NCBI GenBank assembly: GCA_964496575.1
Contig: CAZCAC010000098.1
Span: 1-32,262, forward strand
Source: CAZCAC01 sp964496575
Lineage (GTDB): Bacteria; Planctomycetota; UBA1135; GCA-002686595
Direction of reading: 5' to 3'
DNA length: 32,262 nt
Shown here: positions 24,314 to 32,262 of the stretch, one piece after another
Numbering within the stretch: position 1 is the stretch's first letter
Layout: every line of letters begins with the position of its first letter
The notes under the pieces: model-generated
Database searches by the model: none
The model's input: the letters and a program-made list of their open reading frames with translations, nothing else
Told to the model about the DNA's origin: nothing
Position numbers and translations under genes: made by a program

Positions 24314-27049
24314 ATGATCGAGCACCGCCTTCCGACCACCTTTGCCGACGAGCTCCTGTGCTATCGGCGGTTTCTCGAGGATCTGGCCCGCCGCTACTCC
24401 TCGGATTCCCACGATGCCCAGGACCTCCTGCAAGAGACCTTCGCGACCGCTCTCCATCGACCGCCGCGCTCGCGGCGGAACGTCCGGTCCTGGCTGGCGA
24501 CCGTTCTTCGCAACCTGGCGATCTCGCGCTACCGCAAGGAGAAACGGCAACACCGGAGCGACGAGGAGCCGCCGGAACAGGAGGTGCACGACGATCCGAC
24601 CCACCTCCTCCATCAGCGTTCCATTCAGGTGCGCCTTCGCGAGGCGGTCGAGAAGCTCGACGAGCGCTCCCAGGCCATTCTCCACCTGTCCTACTTCCAG
24701 GACCTCCCGCCGCGGGAGATCGCGGCGCGGTTGCGCGTACCGGTCGGGACGGTGCGCTCGAGGCGCCGCAGAGCGCTGGCCAGCCTGCGCGCCGAGCTCG
24801 CCCGCGGACGGAGTCGAACGACGAACCGCACCCGGGCTCTAGCGATTCTCGGCTGGCTCCGGCCTCGCGGCAGAGAACCCCGCCAGTGGATGCCGGCGTA
24901 CTCGGTGGCGGCGATCCTCGCTCTGGTGGCCACGCCACTCCTGCTCTGGCGACTCGTCGGAAGCGGTGCAGGGAACGAGGAGAAGACCTCGCACGCAGCG
25001 GCTCCCGAGAGTATCGGCCTGCTCCAGCGCTCCGCCGACCAGGAGTCCGACGTCGCTCGGTCGCCCGTTCCTGGAGCGTCGCGCGTCGTCGACTCAGACC
25101 CGCCGTCACCCCGGCTCGCCCTCGAGCTCCTCTGGCGAGAGAGCGGAGAGCCGGCCGGATCGATCGGGGTCCTGCTCGAGTACGGCGGATCCCCGCATCG
25201 AGGCGATCGGCGAGAGGTCGTCTCGGGCCACGACGGCGAGATCCGGGCGACCGAGCTCGAACCGGGGCCCTGGAAGATCACGCCGGCGCTGGGCCGGGCG
25301 CGCTGGATCGACGTCGCGTCCGACGGATCGACGGCGGCGAGGATCGAGCTCCCTCGCGGGATCGAGGTGTCGGGCGTCGTCCGGCGCCGCTTCGAGAAGC
25401 CCGTGCCGGGCGCCGGGATCTGGGTCTCCTGGCCGGAGCGGCGGGACCGCGGCCGGATCGTCGCCCACGCCGACGCCGAGGGGCAGTACCACGTCGCCCA
25501 CCTCGACCCGCGATCCTGGATCGGCGCGTCGGACGGGAGGCGGACCGCGGCGGAGATCCTGTCCTTCGGCTCGGTGCCTTCCCCGGATCAGCCGCGAGAG
25601 CTCGACCTGCAGGTGATCTGGCGCCGCGGCGTGGTGCGCGGCCACGTCGTCGACGGTTCCGGAGACCCCGTGCCCGGCGCCCTGGTCTCGACGCTGGACC
25701 TCTCCGAGATGCGAGTCCATCAGAATGACGCGGGGCTCTGGGTGATCCCCAGGTGCCCGCCGACGACGCGGATCGACGAGCGAGGCGGGTTCGTGGCGTA
25801 CGACACCTGGTACGGAGGGCGCGAGCACTACGTCCAGGTCACCGCCTCGGGATTCCCGACGAAGCGAGTCCCGACCGGGGACGCGAACAAGACGGGGCAG
25901 GAGGTGCGCGTGGTCCTCACCCCGGGAGGCGAGGTGTTCGGCCGCCTGCAATCGCTTCGCGGGGATGACGTCGCCGGCCGCTGGCTGGAGCTGCAGGACA
26001 CGGTCGGCTCGCGCTACGTCCGGACCGAAGACGACGGATCCTACGCCGCGTCCGGACTGCACCCCGGGGAAGTCTCGGTGATCGTCGGCGCCTCGCTCCC
26101 GGGCGGCCTCGACGACACGCCTCACGCCCCCGGCGGCTGCATCGTCACGCGCGAGCTGATGAAGGGTGAGTGCCTCGAGATCGACCCTCTGATCGGTGGG
26201 AGCACCGGCCTCAGGGGGACCCTGCGCAACCGGCTCGGCGAGCCTCTCGCCGGGTGGACCGTGATGCTCCGGAAGGAGATCGACTTCAGCACCCGGCGCG
26301 CGCTCTTCCGGGGACGCGAGCGGAGGGGTGAGCGGACCACGACCGACGCGTCGGGGCGTTTCTCCTTCGCGTCGGCCGACCCCGCCTTGACCACGATCCA
26401 CGCCACCCCCTCGGGATCCGACGCGGCGATGCCCCGCGCGTGGCAGCTCGGGGTGGTCGCCGGTGCCGACGCCGAGCTCGTCGTCTCCGCGTGGGACGAG
26501 CCGCCGGCCACGCTCACCGGCCGCGTCCTCGCGGAGGGGCGAGGGGAGCTCGCCGCGAACCAGGTGAAGGTCCTGCTGCACTCCTACACCGCGGACTGGG
26601 AGACGCTGCTGGAGCTGGATGCGGAGACGCGCGCCTTCGAGGTGAGTGCGCTGTGTTCGGGCGACTACGAGGTCGGGGTGTTTCTGGTGGGCGAGCGGTA
26701 CGTGCACCTCTCCGACTTCTCCCTGCGCCGCGGCGAGCGCCTCGATCTCGGGGAGCTCCGCCTGCCTCCCGACGGCACGCTGCTGGTGCGGCCGGTGCTG
26801 CCGGCTCGCCGAGATCCGAAGAGAGTGCGCCTGCGCATCAGTGACCCGTACGTCTCTCAGCAAGGGATCGGTCGCGCTCACGTCGAGCAGAGGCTGAACG
26901 AGGACGGGAGCTACACGTGCGAGCTCTCCCCGGGGACGTACCGGGTGCTCGTCACCCTGGACGAGCTGACCAGTGGCCTTCGACTGGTCGAGGTCCTGAC
27001 GGAGAAACAGACCGTCCTCGAGCTCCCGTTGCGCTCCAGGAAGGAGTGA
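24314..27049 (+). CDS. ECF sigma factor fused to transmembrane segment and carboxypeptidase-regulatory-like domains
   Basis: The protein has 911 residues from ATG 24314; ATG 24257 would add 19 residues, and neither has a clear ribosome binding site. Residues 12-77 are sigma region 2 (SHDAQDLLQETFATAL, then VRSWLATVLRNLAISRYRKEKR). Residues 104-162 are region 4 (LDERSQAILHLSYFQDLPPREIA, then VPVGTVRSRRRRAL). A transmembrane helix (193-215, MPAYSVAAILALVATPLLLW) follows. The remaining 690 residues are five or six beta-sandwich units of the carboxypeptidase-regulatory type, each with a V-x-G-x-V...PVPGA...TDASGRF pattern. The sigma domain would face the cytoplasm and the beta domains the periplasm. 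This suggests a membrane-tethered sigma factor controlled by an outside ligand or by proteolysis. Release is inferred, not seen. Confidence 0.88.
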   Translation: MIEHRLPTTFADELLCYRRFLEDLARRYSSDSHDAQDLLQETFATALHRPPRSRRNVRSWLATVLRNLAISRYRKEKRQHRSDEEPPEQEVHDDPTHLLHQRSIQVRLREAVEKLDERSQAILHLSYFQDLPPREIAARLRVPVGTVRSRRRRALASLRAELARGRSRTTNRTRALAILGWLRPRGREPRQWMPAYSVAAILALVATPLLLWRLVGSGAGNEEKTSHAAAPESIGLLQRSADQESDVARSPVPGASRVVDSDPPSPRLALELLWRESGEPAGSIGVLLEYGGSPHRGDRREVVSGHDGEIRATELEPGPWKITPALGRARWIDVASDGSTAARIELPRGIEVSGVVRRRFEKPVPGAGIWVSWPERRDRGRIVAHADAEGQYHVAHLDPRSWIGASDGRRTAAEILSFGSVPSPDQPRELDLQVIWRRGVVRGHVVDGSGDPVPGALVSTLDLSEMRVHQNDAGLWVIPRCPPTTRIDERGGFVAYDTWYGGREHYVQVTASGFPTKRVPTGDANKTGQEVRVVLTPGGEVFGRLQSLRGDDVAGRWLELQDTVGSRYVRTEDDGSYAASGLHPGEVSVIVGASLPGGLDDTPHAPGGCIVTRELMKGECLEIDPLIGGSTGLRGTLRNRLGEPLAGWTVMLRKEIDFSTRRALFRGRERRGERTTTDASGRFSFASADPALTTIHATPSGSDAAMPRAWQLGVVAGADAELVVSAWDEPPATLTGRVLAEGRGELAANQVKVLLHSYTADWETLLELDAETRAFEVSALCSGDYEVGVFLVGERYVHLSDFSLRRGERLDLGELRLPPDGTLLVRPVLPARRDPKRVRLRISDPYVSQQGIGRAHVEQRLNEDGSYTCELSPGTYRVLVTLDELTSGLRLVEVLTEKQTVLELPLRSRKE

Positions 27050-27057
27050 CCGTACGG

Positions 27058-28494
27058 CTAGAGGCGCTCCTTGATCTCCCGGAGACGCTCCGCTTCCGGG
27101 CCCTGCCTGTAGAAGTCGTCCAGCGGATAGCATCCGCTGCGCAGACCGTTGCGCGGACCGGTCGTGCAGTCGCTGAAGGTGCGGCAGATCTTCCTGCGCT
27201 GGAGCGGTCGGCCGCGCAGCACGTCGAGCGGCAGCTCCGGGTAGCTGAGCACCATCCGCCCGACCCCGACGAAGTCGACGTGGCCGCCGCCGACCTCGTG
27301 CTGAGCGACGTTCGGCAGCCACTCCTGGAGGTAGGTGTAGCCGGTGCCGACGAGGGCGAGCTCGCCGAAAGCCCGCTTGCAGGCGCGCACCGCGCGGAGG
27401 TGCTCGGCGACCTCGATGAGCGGATCGCCGGGTGGCTGGTAGCCGTCGCTGGGCGGGTAGGCGGCGGGGCGCGAGAGGTGCGGGCTGTAGTAGGGGACGC
27501 CGAGGGTGACGTTGACCAGCGCGATGCCGAGGTCGCGCACCACCTCGAGGAAGCGCAGTCCCTCGGTGAGGTCGACGCGCCGCGGATCCTCGCGAGACAT
27601 GCCGAACCCCCAGTCGTAGGGGAGGTGCTCCTCCCACGCAGTCGGCTCGCCGCGTCGGTCCTCGCCGGGGGAGTGGGGGAAGACGTCGCCGACCGAGACG
27701 CGCACGCCGATCTCGAACCCGGGGCACTCACCGCGGATCGCGCGCACCGCGCGACGGAAGAAGCGGGTGCGATTCTCGAAGGAGCCGCCGTAGGCTCCGG
27801 GTCTCGTGCGCGCGCCGAGCAGCTCGTGCAGGAGGTAGCCGTGGCAGCACTTGACGTCGACGAAGTCGAAGCCGGCTTCCTGCGCCAGGCACGCGGTGGC
27901 GGCGAAGTCCTCCAGCAGCGAGTCGAGCTCGGCATCGCTGAAGATCGCCGCGTCGGACTCGATCCCCGAGCGCGCGTCCAGCACCGGGTGCCGGTAGGCG
28001 ATGCGCGGCGCCGGGCCCGAGCGGCTGGGCCGGGCGTAGCGGCCGGAGTGGGTGAGCTGGAGGCCGATGCAGAGGTCGTCGGTCCCTTCTCCCGCCGCCG
28101 AGTGGGCGCTCACCACCGCCTCGCGCAGGCGTTCCAGCCCGCCGAGGCTGTCGACCTCGCGGTTGTGGTAGAGCTGGTTGGGGTTCGCCCGCCCGTCCGC
28201 GCGCACCGCGAAGGCCTCACCCCCCCAGATCAGCTTGGCCCCGCTCGCCCCGAAGTTCGACCAGCGCCTCAGCGTGTGCTCGGTGGGTAGGCCGTCGGCC
28301 GTGCTGTCCCACCCTTCCATGGGGTGGATTGCCCAGCGATTGCCGATCATGCGCCCGCCGACGGTGAGCGGCCGGCCGAGCGGCCCCGCCGCCCCGGTCA
28401 CCTCGAGGTCGCAGCCGAGCTCCGGCGCCACCTCTTGCCAGCGGGAGCGGAACGACTGAATCGTCTTGTGCTGTCCGGGAGTCTTGAAGTCCAT
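27058..28494 (-). CDS. NADH:flavin oxidoreductase (Old Yellow Enzyme family)
   Basis: This 478-residue protein starts at ATG 28494, with GAGG a few nt upstream. It is an FMN-binding TIM barrel: NRWAIHPMEGWDS at 52-64, IGLQLTHSGRYARP at 143-156 for FMN contact, and KCCHGYLLHELLGARTRPG followed by YGGSFENRTRF at 215-245, the family's substrate/FMN signature. Near the C-terminus is VGVGRMVLSYPELP, then a cysteine cluster (ICRTFSDCTTGPRNGLRSGC) whose spacing does not match the usual 4Fe-4S motif of 2,4-dienoyl-CoA reductases. The FAD/NAD domain of those longer enzymes is absent. Members reduce activated C=C bonds; substrate is unknown. It is convergent with the sigma-fusion gene with an 8-nt gap, itself a palindrome (CCGTACGG). 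Confidence 0.88.
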   Translation of the reverse strand: MDFKTPGQHKTIQSFRSRWQEVAPELGCDLEVTGAAGPLGRPLTVGGRMIGNRWAIHPMEGWDSTADGLPTEHTLRRWSNFGASGAKLIWGGEAFAVRADGRANPNQLYHNREVDSLGGLERLREAVVSAHSAAGEGTDDLCIGLQLTHSGRYARPSRSGPAPRIAYRHPVLDARSGIESDAAIFSDAELDSLLEDFAATACLAQEAGFDFVDVKCCHGYLLHELLGARTRPGAYGGSFENRTRFFRRAVRAIRGECPGFEIGVRVSVGDVFPHSPGEDRRGEPTAWEEHLPYDWGFGMSREDPRRVDLTEGLRFLEVVRDLGIALVNVTLGVPYYSPHLSRPAAYPPSDGYQPPGDPLIEVAEHLRAVRACKRAFGELALVGTGYTYLQEWLPNVAQHEVGGGHVDFVGVGRMVLSYPELPLDVLRGRPLQRRKICRTFSDCTTGPRNGLRSGCYPLDDFYRQGPEAERLREIKERL

Positions 28495-28588
28495 GGCGCC
28501 TCGGTCCCAGACGATAGGGAACGACCCGGGCGCCGGAAAGGACCTCCCGATCCCTTCCGGACCTGTCACCCGCGATCTCGGCCGAAGC

Positions 28589-28903
28589 TCACCCTCCGGC
28601 GGCGCTCAGCTCCTGCTCGTGGTAGACCGCCGGACCGAGGTCGGACAAGAGGAAGTTGTAGAAGACGTGGTGGCCGTCGTAGTCGAGGACCCGCAGGTCG
28701 TTCTCGTGTGCGAGCTCCTCGGAGACGAGGTTGTAGTGAATCCCGTACTTGCCCCGGACCAGCTCCTCGGGGACCTCGTAGGCGATGAACTTCTTGATCC
28801 CCTTGGTCTCGAGCTTCTCGACCAGTCTCGGATCCTCCAGCGAGGGGAACGACGTCAACAGGAGGATCGGTCCCGAGCCGGTGAAGTAGATGCCCGCTTT
28901 CAT
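28589..28903 (-). CDS. Small conserved protein of unknown function
   Basis: This 104-residue protein starts at ATG 28903, preceded by a strong GGAGGTG 6 nt upstream; an in-frame extension to 28927 is less likely. The sequence begins MKAGIYFTGSGPILLLTSFP and contains LVEKLETKGIKKFIAYEVP and LRVLDYDGHHVFYNF, which I recognise from memory as typical of a widespread family of about 100-residue proteins with no established role. No signal peptide, membrane segment or metal motif is evident. It sits between the OYE-type gene and the YbaK-like gene, all on the minus strand. Gaps of 94 and 105 nt leave a separate promoter possible. Confidence 0.75.
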   Translation of the reverse strand: MKAGIYFTGSGPILLLTSFPSLEDPRLVEKLETKGIKKFIAYEVPEELVRGKYGIHYNLVSEELAHENDLRVLDYDGHHVFYNFLLSDLGPAVYHEQELSAAGG

Positions 28904-28920
28904 GTCACACCTCCATGGCG

Positions 28921-28980
28921 CGATCATCGGGCTCGTCGATGATCGTATTCCGTTGTCCGTCGCCGACCGCGCGGCGACGG
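28921..28980. promoter_or_regulatory. Two perfect inverted repeats between YbaK-like and small conserved genes
   Basis: CGATCATCG (28921-28929) and CGATGATCG (28937-28945) form a perfect 9-bp inverted repeat with a 7-nt spacer. CCGTCGCCG (28957-28965) and CGGCGACGG (28972-28980) form another with a 6-nt spacer. The second lies 28 nt beyond the YbaK-like stop and may act as a terminator hairpin, although no T-run follows. The first lies 18-42 nt upstream of the next start and is placed like an operator or leader hairpin. Confidence 0.45.
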
Positions 28981-29008
28981 GGCCGCTGGGGAGAACGGGT
29001 TCCCGGCC

Positions 29009-29476
29009 CTACACCAGGGCCGCGAAGGTGAGGATCCTGGGCCGTACCAGGCGCTCGTAGTCGGCGTAGGCCAGCTGCATCAGCTCCGTGTGCGTGCCGG
29101 CGTTGAAGGCGATCTCGGTGTCCTCGGTCAGCTTCTTGGCCACGTAGACGTCGAGGCCGTAGAGGTTCCCGAAGGGCGGCATGGCGCCGAGCTCGCATTC
29201 GGGGAACAGCTGGCGGAACTCCTTCTCCGTGGCCAGCTCGACCTTCTCCGCCTCGGCTGCATCCCGGAGGAGCTCCAGGTCGACGTGGTACGGCGCCGGC
29301 AGGACGACCATGACCATCCGACCATCCATCTTGACCATCACGGTCTTGGCGACGTTCTTGCCGGGGACGTGGGCCGCCGCGGCGATCATCTGCGCCGTGT
29401 AGGCCGGGGAGTGACTGATCGTCACGTACTTGATGTCCTGGCTGTCCAGGTACTGGCGGAGCTTCCTGACGGGCAT
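29009..29476 (-). CDS. YbaK/EbsC-family aminoacyl-tRNA deacylase-like protein
   Basis: This 155-residue protein starts at ATG 29476, chosen for GGAGGACG just upstream. The YbaK/ProX fold is recognisable from ISHSPAYTAQMIAAAAHVPG, the conserved lysine in KNVAKTVMVK (K45), MVVLPAPYHVDLE, the GAMPPFGNL loop near residue 105, and FNAGTHTELMQL. Family members hydrolyse mischarged aminoacyl-tRNAs such as Ala-tRNA(Pro) or Cys-tRNA(Pro), although many free-standing homologues are uncharacterised. It is about the normal length for a stand-alone family member. It has its own leader with a strong hairpin at 29536-29562, and lies divergent to the kinase gene. Confidence 0.85.
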   Translation of the reverse strand: MPVRKLRQYLDSQDIKYVTISHSPAYTAQMIAAAAHVPGKNVAKTVMVKMDGRMVMVVLPAPYHVDLELLRDAAEAEKVELATEKEFRQLFPECELGAMPPFGNLYGLDVYVAKKLTEDTEIAFNAGTHTELMQLAYADYERLVRPRILTFAALV

Positions 29477-29811
29477 GTCGTCCTCCAGAGACCCCTGCGG
29501 AGTCGGTGAGACAGGTTGGAGAGAGCGTCGGCGATCTCCGGTGCGATGCGTCGCACCCGGAGCCTCCACTTCCTTGGTACGCCATCGCGGCCGAACCCGC
29601 AATCGGAAAGGGCTGCGCGGAAGACGAAGGCTAACCCCACCTTGGATCGCCGTCCGGAGAGGCTCTCCACGGCCCCTCGGACCGCCTCCCGGGTGCCCCG
29701 GTGGAGGGGTTTCATCCCGCTCTCGGCCCCCGCTCCAGCGCGGCCCCGAGCCCCGCTGCCGGGTGTGCCGGATCCGGTTCGGTTAGGCTGACCGTGACGT
29801 GGGAGATCACC
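29477..29811. promoter_or_regulatory. Divergent intergenic region with hairpins
   Basis: This 335-base stretch has no supportable gene and separates the YbaK-like gene from the kinase. It contains a strong hairpin at 29536-29562, with arms CTCCGGTGCGA and TCGCACCCGGAG, one bulged base and a TGCG loop. A shorter one lies at 29656-29668 (GGAGA, TCTCC). The first lies 60-86 nt upstream of the YbaK-like start, within its probable leader. Promoter boxes could not be assigned. GGAG at 29801-29804 is the kinase ribosome binding site. Confidence 0.4.
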
Positions 29812-32256
29812 ATGAGCACCGTCGACTGGCAGCGGGTCCGTTCCATCTTCGAGGAGGCGCTCGAGCGCACCGGCGACGAGCGCGCCGAGTTCGTCGCGAG
29901 CGCCTGCGGCGACGACGAGGAGCTGAAGGAAGGCGTCGACGAGCTGCTCGCCGCCGACTCGCGGGCGGACGGCGTGCTGTCCTCGCCCGGGTTGCCCGAC
30001 GATCCGAATCTCTTCGGCGAGATCGCCGGCGAGCTGATGGCCGGGCGTCGCCTCGGCGCCTACACGATCACCGGGACGATCGCCGTCGGCGGGATGGGCA
30101 CCGTGTTCGAGGCGGAGCAAGAGAGCCCTCAGCGCACCGTCGCGCTCAAGGTGATTCGCTTCGGCCTGGCCACTCCCGACGCGACGCGGCGCGCCCGCTA
30201 CGAGGCGGAGGTCCTCGCGCGGCTGCAGCACCCGGGGATCGCGCAGGTCTTCGAGGCGGGCACGTACCGGGAGGAGGGCGGCCAGCTCTTGCCCTTCTTC
30301 GCCATGGAGTACGTCGAAGGGGCCCGGAGTCTGATCGAGTACGCCGATGAGCATGACCTCGATCTCGGCGGTCGCCTCGCGCTCTTCGAAAGGGTCTGCG
30401 CCGCGGTCCAGCACGGTCACGAGAAGGGGGTGATCCACCGCGACCTGAAGCCGGGGAACATCCTGGTCGACGCCTCGGGCAATCCCAAGGTGATCGACTT
30501 CGGTCTGGCCCGCGCCGCCGACCCGAAGCAGATCACCGACTCGCTGCGCACCGAAGCGGGCCACATCGCCGGGACCTTGCAGTACATGGCTCCCGAGCAG
30601 CTTGAGGGAGCGGCCGAGGAGGTCGATACGCGCGCGGACCTCTACGCCCTCGGCGTGGTGCTCTTCGAGCTCCTGTGCGGCCGCCCGCCGATCGAGACGC
30701 ACGACGTTCCGCTGCTGGAGGCTGCGCGCCGGCTGAAGGAGGAGCCGCCCGCGCGCCCGAGCTCGATCCGCGGCGACCTGCCGCGCGAGCTCGACTGGAT
30801 CCTCCTGCGGGCCCTGGAGAAGGAACCGGCGCGCCGCTACGCCTCGGCGGGGGAGCTCACCGAGGACCTGCGTCGCTTCCGGGCGAACGAGCCGGTCCTC
30901 GCCGGCCCGCCGAGCCAGACCTATCGCCTTTCGCTGTTCGTCCGCCGCCATCGCGTCGCGGTCGGCGCGACCGCCGTCGTCTTCGTCGCCCTGATCCTCG
31001 GTGTCGTCGGCACCGGGATCGGGATGGTGCGGGCGCAGGATGCCCAGTTGCTGGCCGAGCGGGAGACCGATCGCGCCCTCGACGCGGAGGAGGAGGCGAG
31101 GGAGGCGCAGGAGCGCGCGCAGGACGAGGCGGACAAGTACCGGGAGGTCGCGGAGTTCACGCGAGGGCTCTTCCAGGTCGCCGACCCGCGGTACAGCGGC
31201 GGCGAGGAGATCACCGCCCGCGATCTGCTCGACCGGGGAGCGGTGCGCGTGGAGCGGGGCGAGCTGCGGGATCGGCCGAAGCTGCGCGGCGCCATGCTCT
31301 GGACCCTCGGCGACGCGTACTCGGGGCTAGGGATCTTCGACCGGGCGATCCCGCTGCTGGAGAGCGCCGTGGAGCTGCGGCGGGAGAGTCATCACGGAGA
31401 GGATCACCTCGACGAGGCTCGCCTCGAAGTGGCCGGCAGCCTCGATTCGCTGGCGGTCGCCTACTACGAGCTCGATCGGCTCGAGGAGGCGGAAGCGCTG
31501 CACCGCGAGGCGCTGGAGATCCGCCGCCGGCTGGTCGGTGAGGAGAGCGAGGCGTTCGCCACCAGCCTGAACAACGTCGCCTTGCTGTCGCACCGCGCCG
31601 GTCGTCTCGAGGAGGCGGAGCCGCTCTACCGTCGGGCGCTCTCCATCAAGGAGGCTCTGCTCGGCACGGGGAGTCCCTCGCTGGTCTCGGCGCTGAACAA
31701 CCTCGCCCTCTTGCTCAACGACCGCGGCGAGTTCGCGGAGGCGACCGGGCTTCTCGAACGGGCGGCCCTGATCTGCGAGCTGGAGTACGAGCATCCCCAC
31801 CCGAACCGGCCCTTCAGCCTGCACAACCTCGGCGTGGTTCGCTGGCACGTCGGTGCGCTGGATGAGGCGCGTCGCCACTTCGAGCGAGCCCTCGAGCTCG
31901 CGCGCGAGCTCCACCCGGGCGATCACCCGCAGATCGCGTCGATCCTCGGCGACCTGGGGCAGGTCACCAACGACCTCGGAGATCCGCGAGGAGCCGTGGA
32001 GCTGATCGAGGAGGCGCTGGAGATGAAGCGGCGCCTCCTGGGCGACGTGCACACCGAGGTCGCCCAGAGCCTGAACAACCTGGCCGCGGCGTGGAAATGG
32101 CTCGAGCAGTACGAGCGCGCGGAGGAGGCCTATCGCGAGTCCCTGGAGATCTTCGAGGAGATCGAGGGGGGGGAGAGCGCCTCGATCGCGCTCGGCTTCA
32201 ACAACCTGGTCCGGCCCGGGTACATAGGTAACACCCGTGTCCGGGCACATGGGTGA
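29812..32256 (+). CDS. Transmembrane serine/threonine protein kinase with TPRs, C-terminus apparently disrupted
   Basis: The protein has 814 residues from ATG 29812, with GGAG upstream. An N-terminal helical region (VDWQRVRSIFEEALERTGDE, residues 4-55) typical of planctomycete/acidobacterial kinases precedes the kinase domain (about 84-356): glycine loop IAVGGMGTVFEAE, Lys113 in VALKVI, HRDLKPGN at 209-216, DFG at 229-231 and APEQ at 260-263, all intact. A membrane segment lies at about 381-405 (VAVGATAVVFVALILGVVG), then a charged coiled coil, then kinesin-light-chain-like TPRs from about 480 on (SLNNVALLSHRAGRLEEAE and similar). The last TPR breaks off after GFNNL and the final 14 residues are read from a 25-bp repeat, so the natural C-terminus is probably lost. 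Confidence 0.85.
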   Translation: MSTVDWQRVRSIFEEALERTGDERAEFVASACGDDEELKEGVDELLAADSRADGVLSSPGLPDDPNLFGEIAGELMAGRRLGAYTITGTIAVGGMGTVFEAEQESPQRTVALKVIRFGLATPDATRRARYEAEVLARLQHPGIAQVFEAGTYREEGGQLLPFFAMEYVEGARSLIEYADEHDLDLGGRLALFERVCAAVQHGHEKGVIHRDLKPGNILVDASGNPKVIDFGLARAADPKQITDSLRTEAGHIAGTLQYMAPEQLEGAAEEVDTRADLYALGVVLFELLCGRPPIETHDVPLLEAARRLKEEPPARPSSIRGDLPRELDWILLRALEKEPARRYASAGELTEDLRRFRANEPVLAGPPSQTYRLSLFVRRHRVAVGATAVVFVALILGVVGTGIGMVRAQDAQLLAERETDRALDAEEEAREAQERAQDEADKYREVAEFTRGLFQVADPRYSGGEEITARDLLDRGAVRVERGELRDRPKLRGAMLWTLGDAYSGLGIFDRAIPLLESAVELRRESHHGEDHLDEARLEVAGSLDSLAVAYYELDRLEEAEALHREALEIRRRLVGEESEAFATSLNNVALLSHRAGRLEEAEPLYRRALSIKEALLGTGSPSLVSALNNLALLLNDRGEFAEATGLLERAALICELEYEHPHPNRPFSLHNLGVVRWHVGALDEARRHFERALELARELHPGDHPQIASILGDLGQVTNDLGDPRGAVELIEEALEMKRRLLGDVHTEVAQSLNNLAAAWKWLEQYERAEEAYRESLEIFEEIEGGESASIALGFNNLVRPGYIGNTRVRAHG

Positions 32257-32262
32257 CACCTG
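32216..32262. repeat. 25-bp tandem repeat at window edge, possible mobile-element end
   Basis: Two units begin at 32216 and 32241, both of the form CCGGG(T/C)ACAT(A/G)GGT(A/G)ACACC; the second is cut by the window end. The composition differs from the surrounding GC-rich TPR codons. From memory, similar ACATGGGTGACACC direct repeats occur at the ends of some bacterial insertion sequences; this could not be checked. The repeat supplies the C-terminal codons and stop of the kinase gene. Confidence 0.5.

Noticed and set aside
27050..27057. CCGTACGG palindrome between two convergent stops as a terminator
   Set aside because: It has no loop or T-run and cannot form a useful hairpin; an 8-bp palindrome can occur by chance.
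25106..27727. An 873-residue minus-strand frame opposite the sigma-fusion gene
   Set aside because: It is His/Arg/Asp-rich with no domain and lies antisense to clear carboxypeptidase-regulatory-like repeats.

Overview
The window is high-GC DNA, densely packed with genes, and looks like a chromosomal segment from a bacterium of the Planctomycetota or a close relative. The markers for this are a large secreted protein joining a membrane-bound-dehydrogenase-type propeller, HEAT-like repeats and a C-terminal CxxCH haem domain; Tat-exported TIM-barrel sugar isomerases; an ECF sigma factor of the planctomycete/acidobacterial type; and a serine/threonine kinase fused to a transmembrane segment and TPRs. 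This is inferred from gene content, with no database search. I saw no rRNA, tRNA, CRISPR array or complete transposase.

Layout. (1) 1-331 holds three short palindromic repeats and no gene, followed by a small membrane-anchored protein (332-673). (2) 680-10398 is a sugar-catabolism neighbourhood. On the minus strand are two Tat-signal TIM-barrel isomerases flanking the haem-binding dehydrogenase, then a PHP-domain metallohydrolase. Divergently, a third TIM-barrel isomerase and a Gfo/Idh/MocA oxidoreductase form a two-gene plus-strand unit. (3) 10432-13293 is a secreted parallel beta-helix protein whose last codons lie in a CGCAGAG repeat. (4) 13621-14178 is an ECF sigma factor.

(5) 14189-24032 is the most unusual part: eight minus-strand genes with gaps of at most 5 nt, most of them overlapping. 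In transcription order they are a TPR protein, a PqqD-like peptide-recognition protein, an ATP-grasp ligase, a secreted TPR protein of 820 residues, a degenerate ATP-grasp homologue, a fold-type III PLP decarboxylase, a urea-transporter/sirtuin fusion, and a LOG-family phosphoribohydrolase. I know of no described pathway with this set. A plausible reading is ATP-dependent peptide or amino-acid ligation and decarboxylation, guided by the PqqD-like protein and linked to urea transport and NAD-dependent deacylation.

(6) 24314-27049 encodes an ECF sigma factor fused through one transmembrane helix to a long series of carboxypeptidase-regulatory-like beta domains. (7) 27058-29476 carries an Old Yellow Enzyme-type oxidoreductase, a small conserved protein and a YbaK/EbsC-type deacylase. 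(8) 29812-32256 is a receptor-like serine/threonine kinase with TPRs. Its reading frame runs into a 25-bp repeat at the window edge and ends there, which looks like disruption by a mobile or repeated element.
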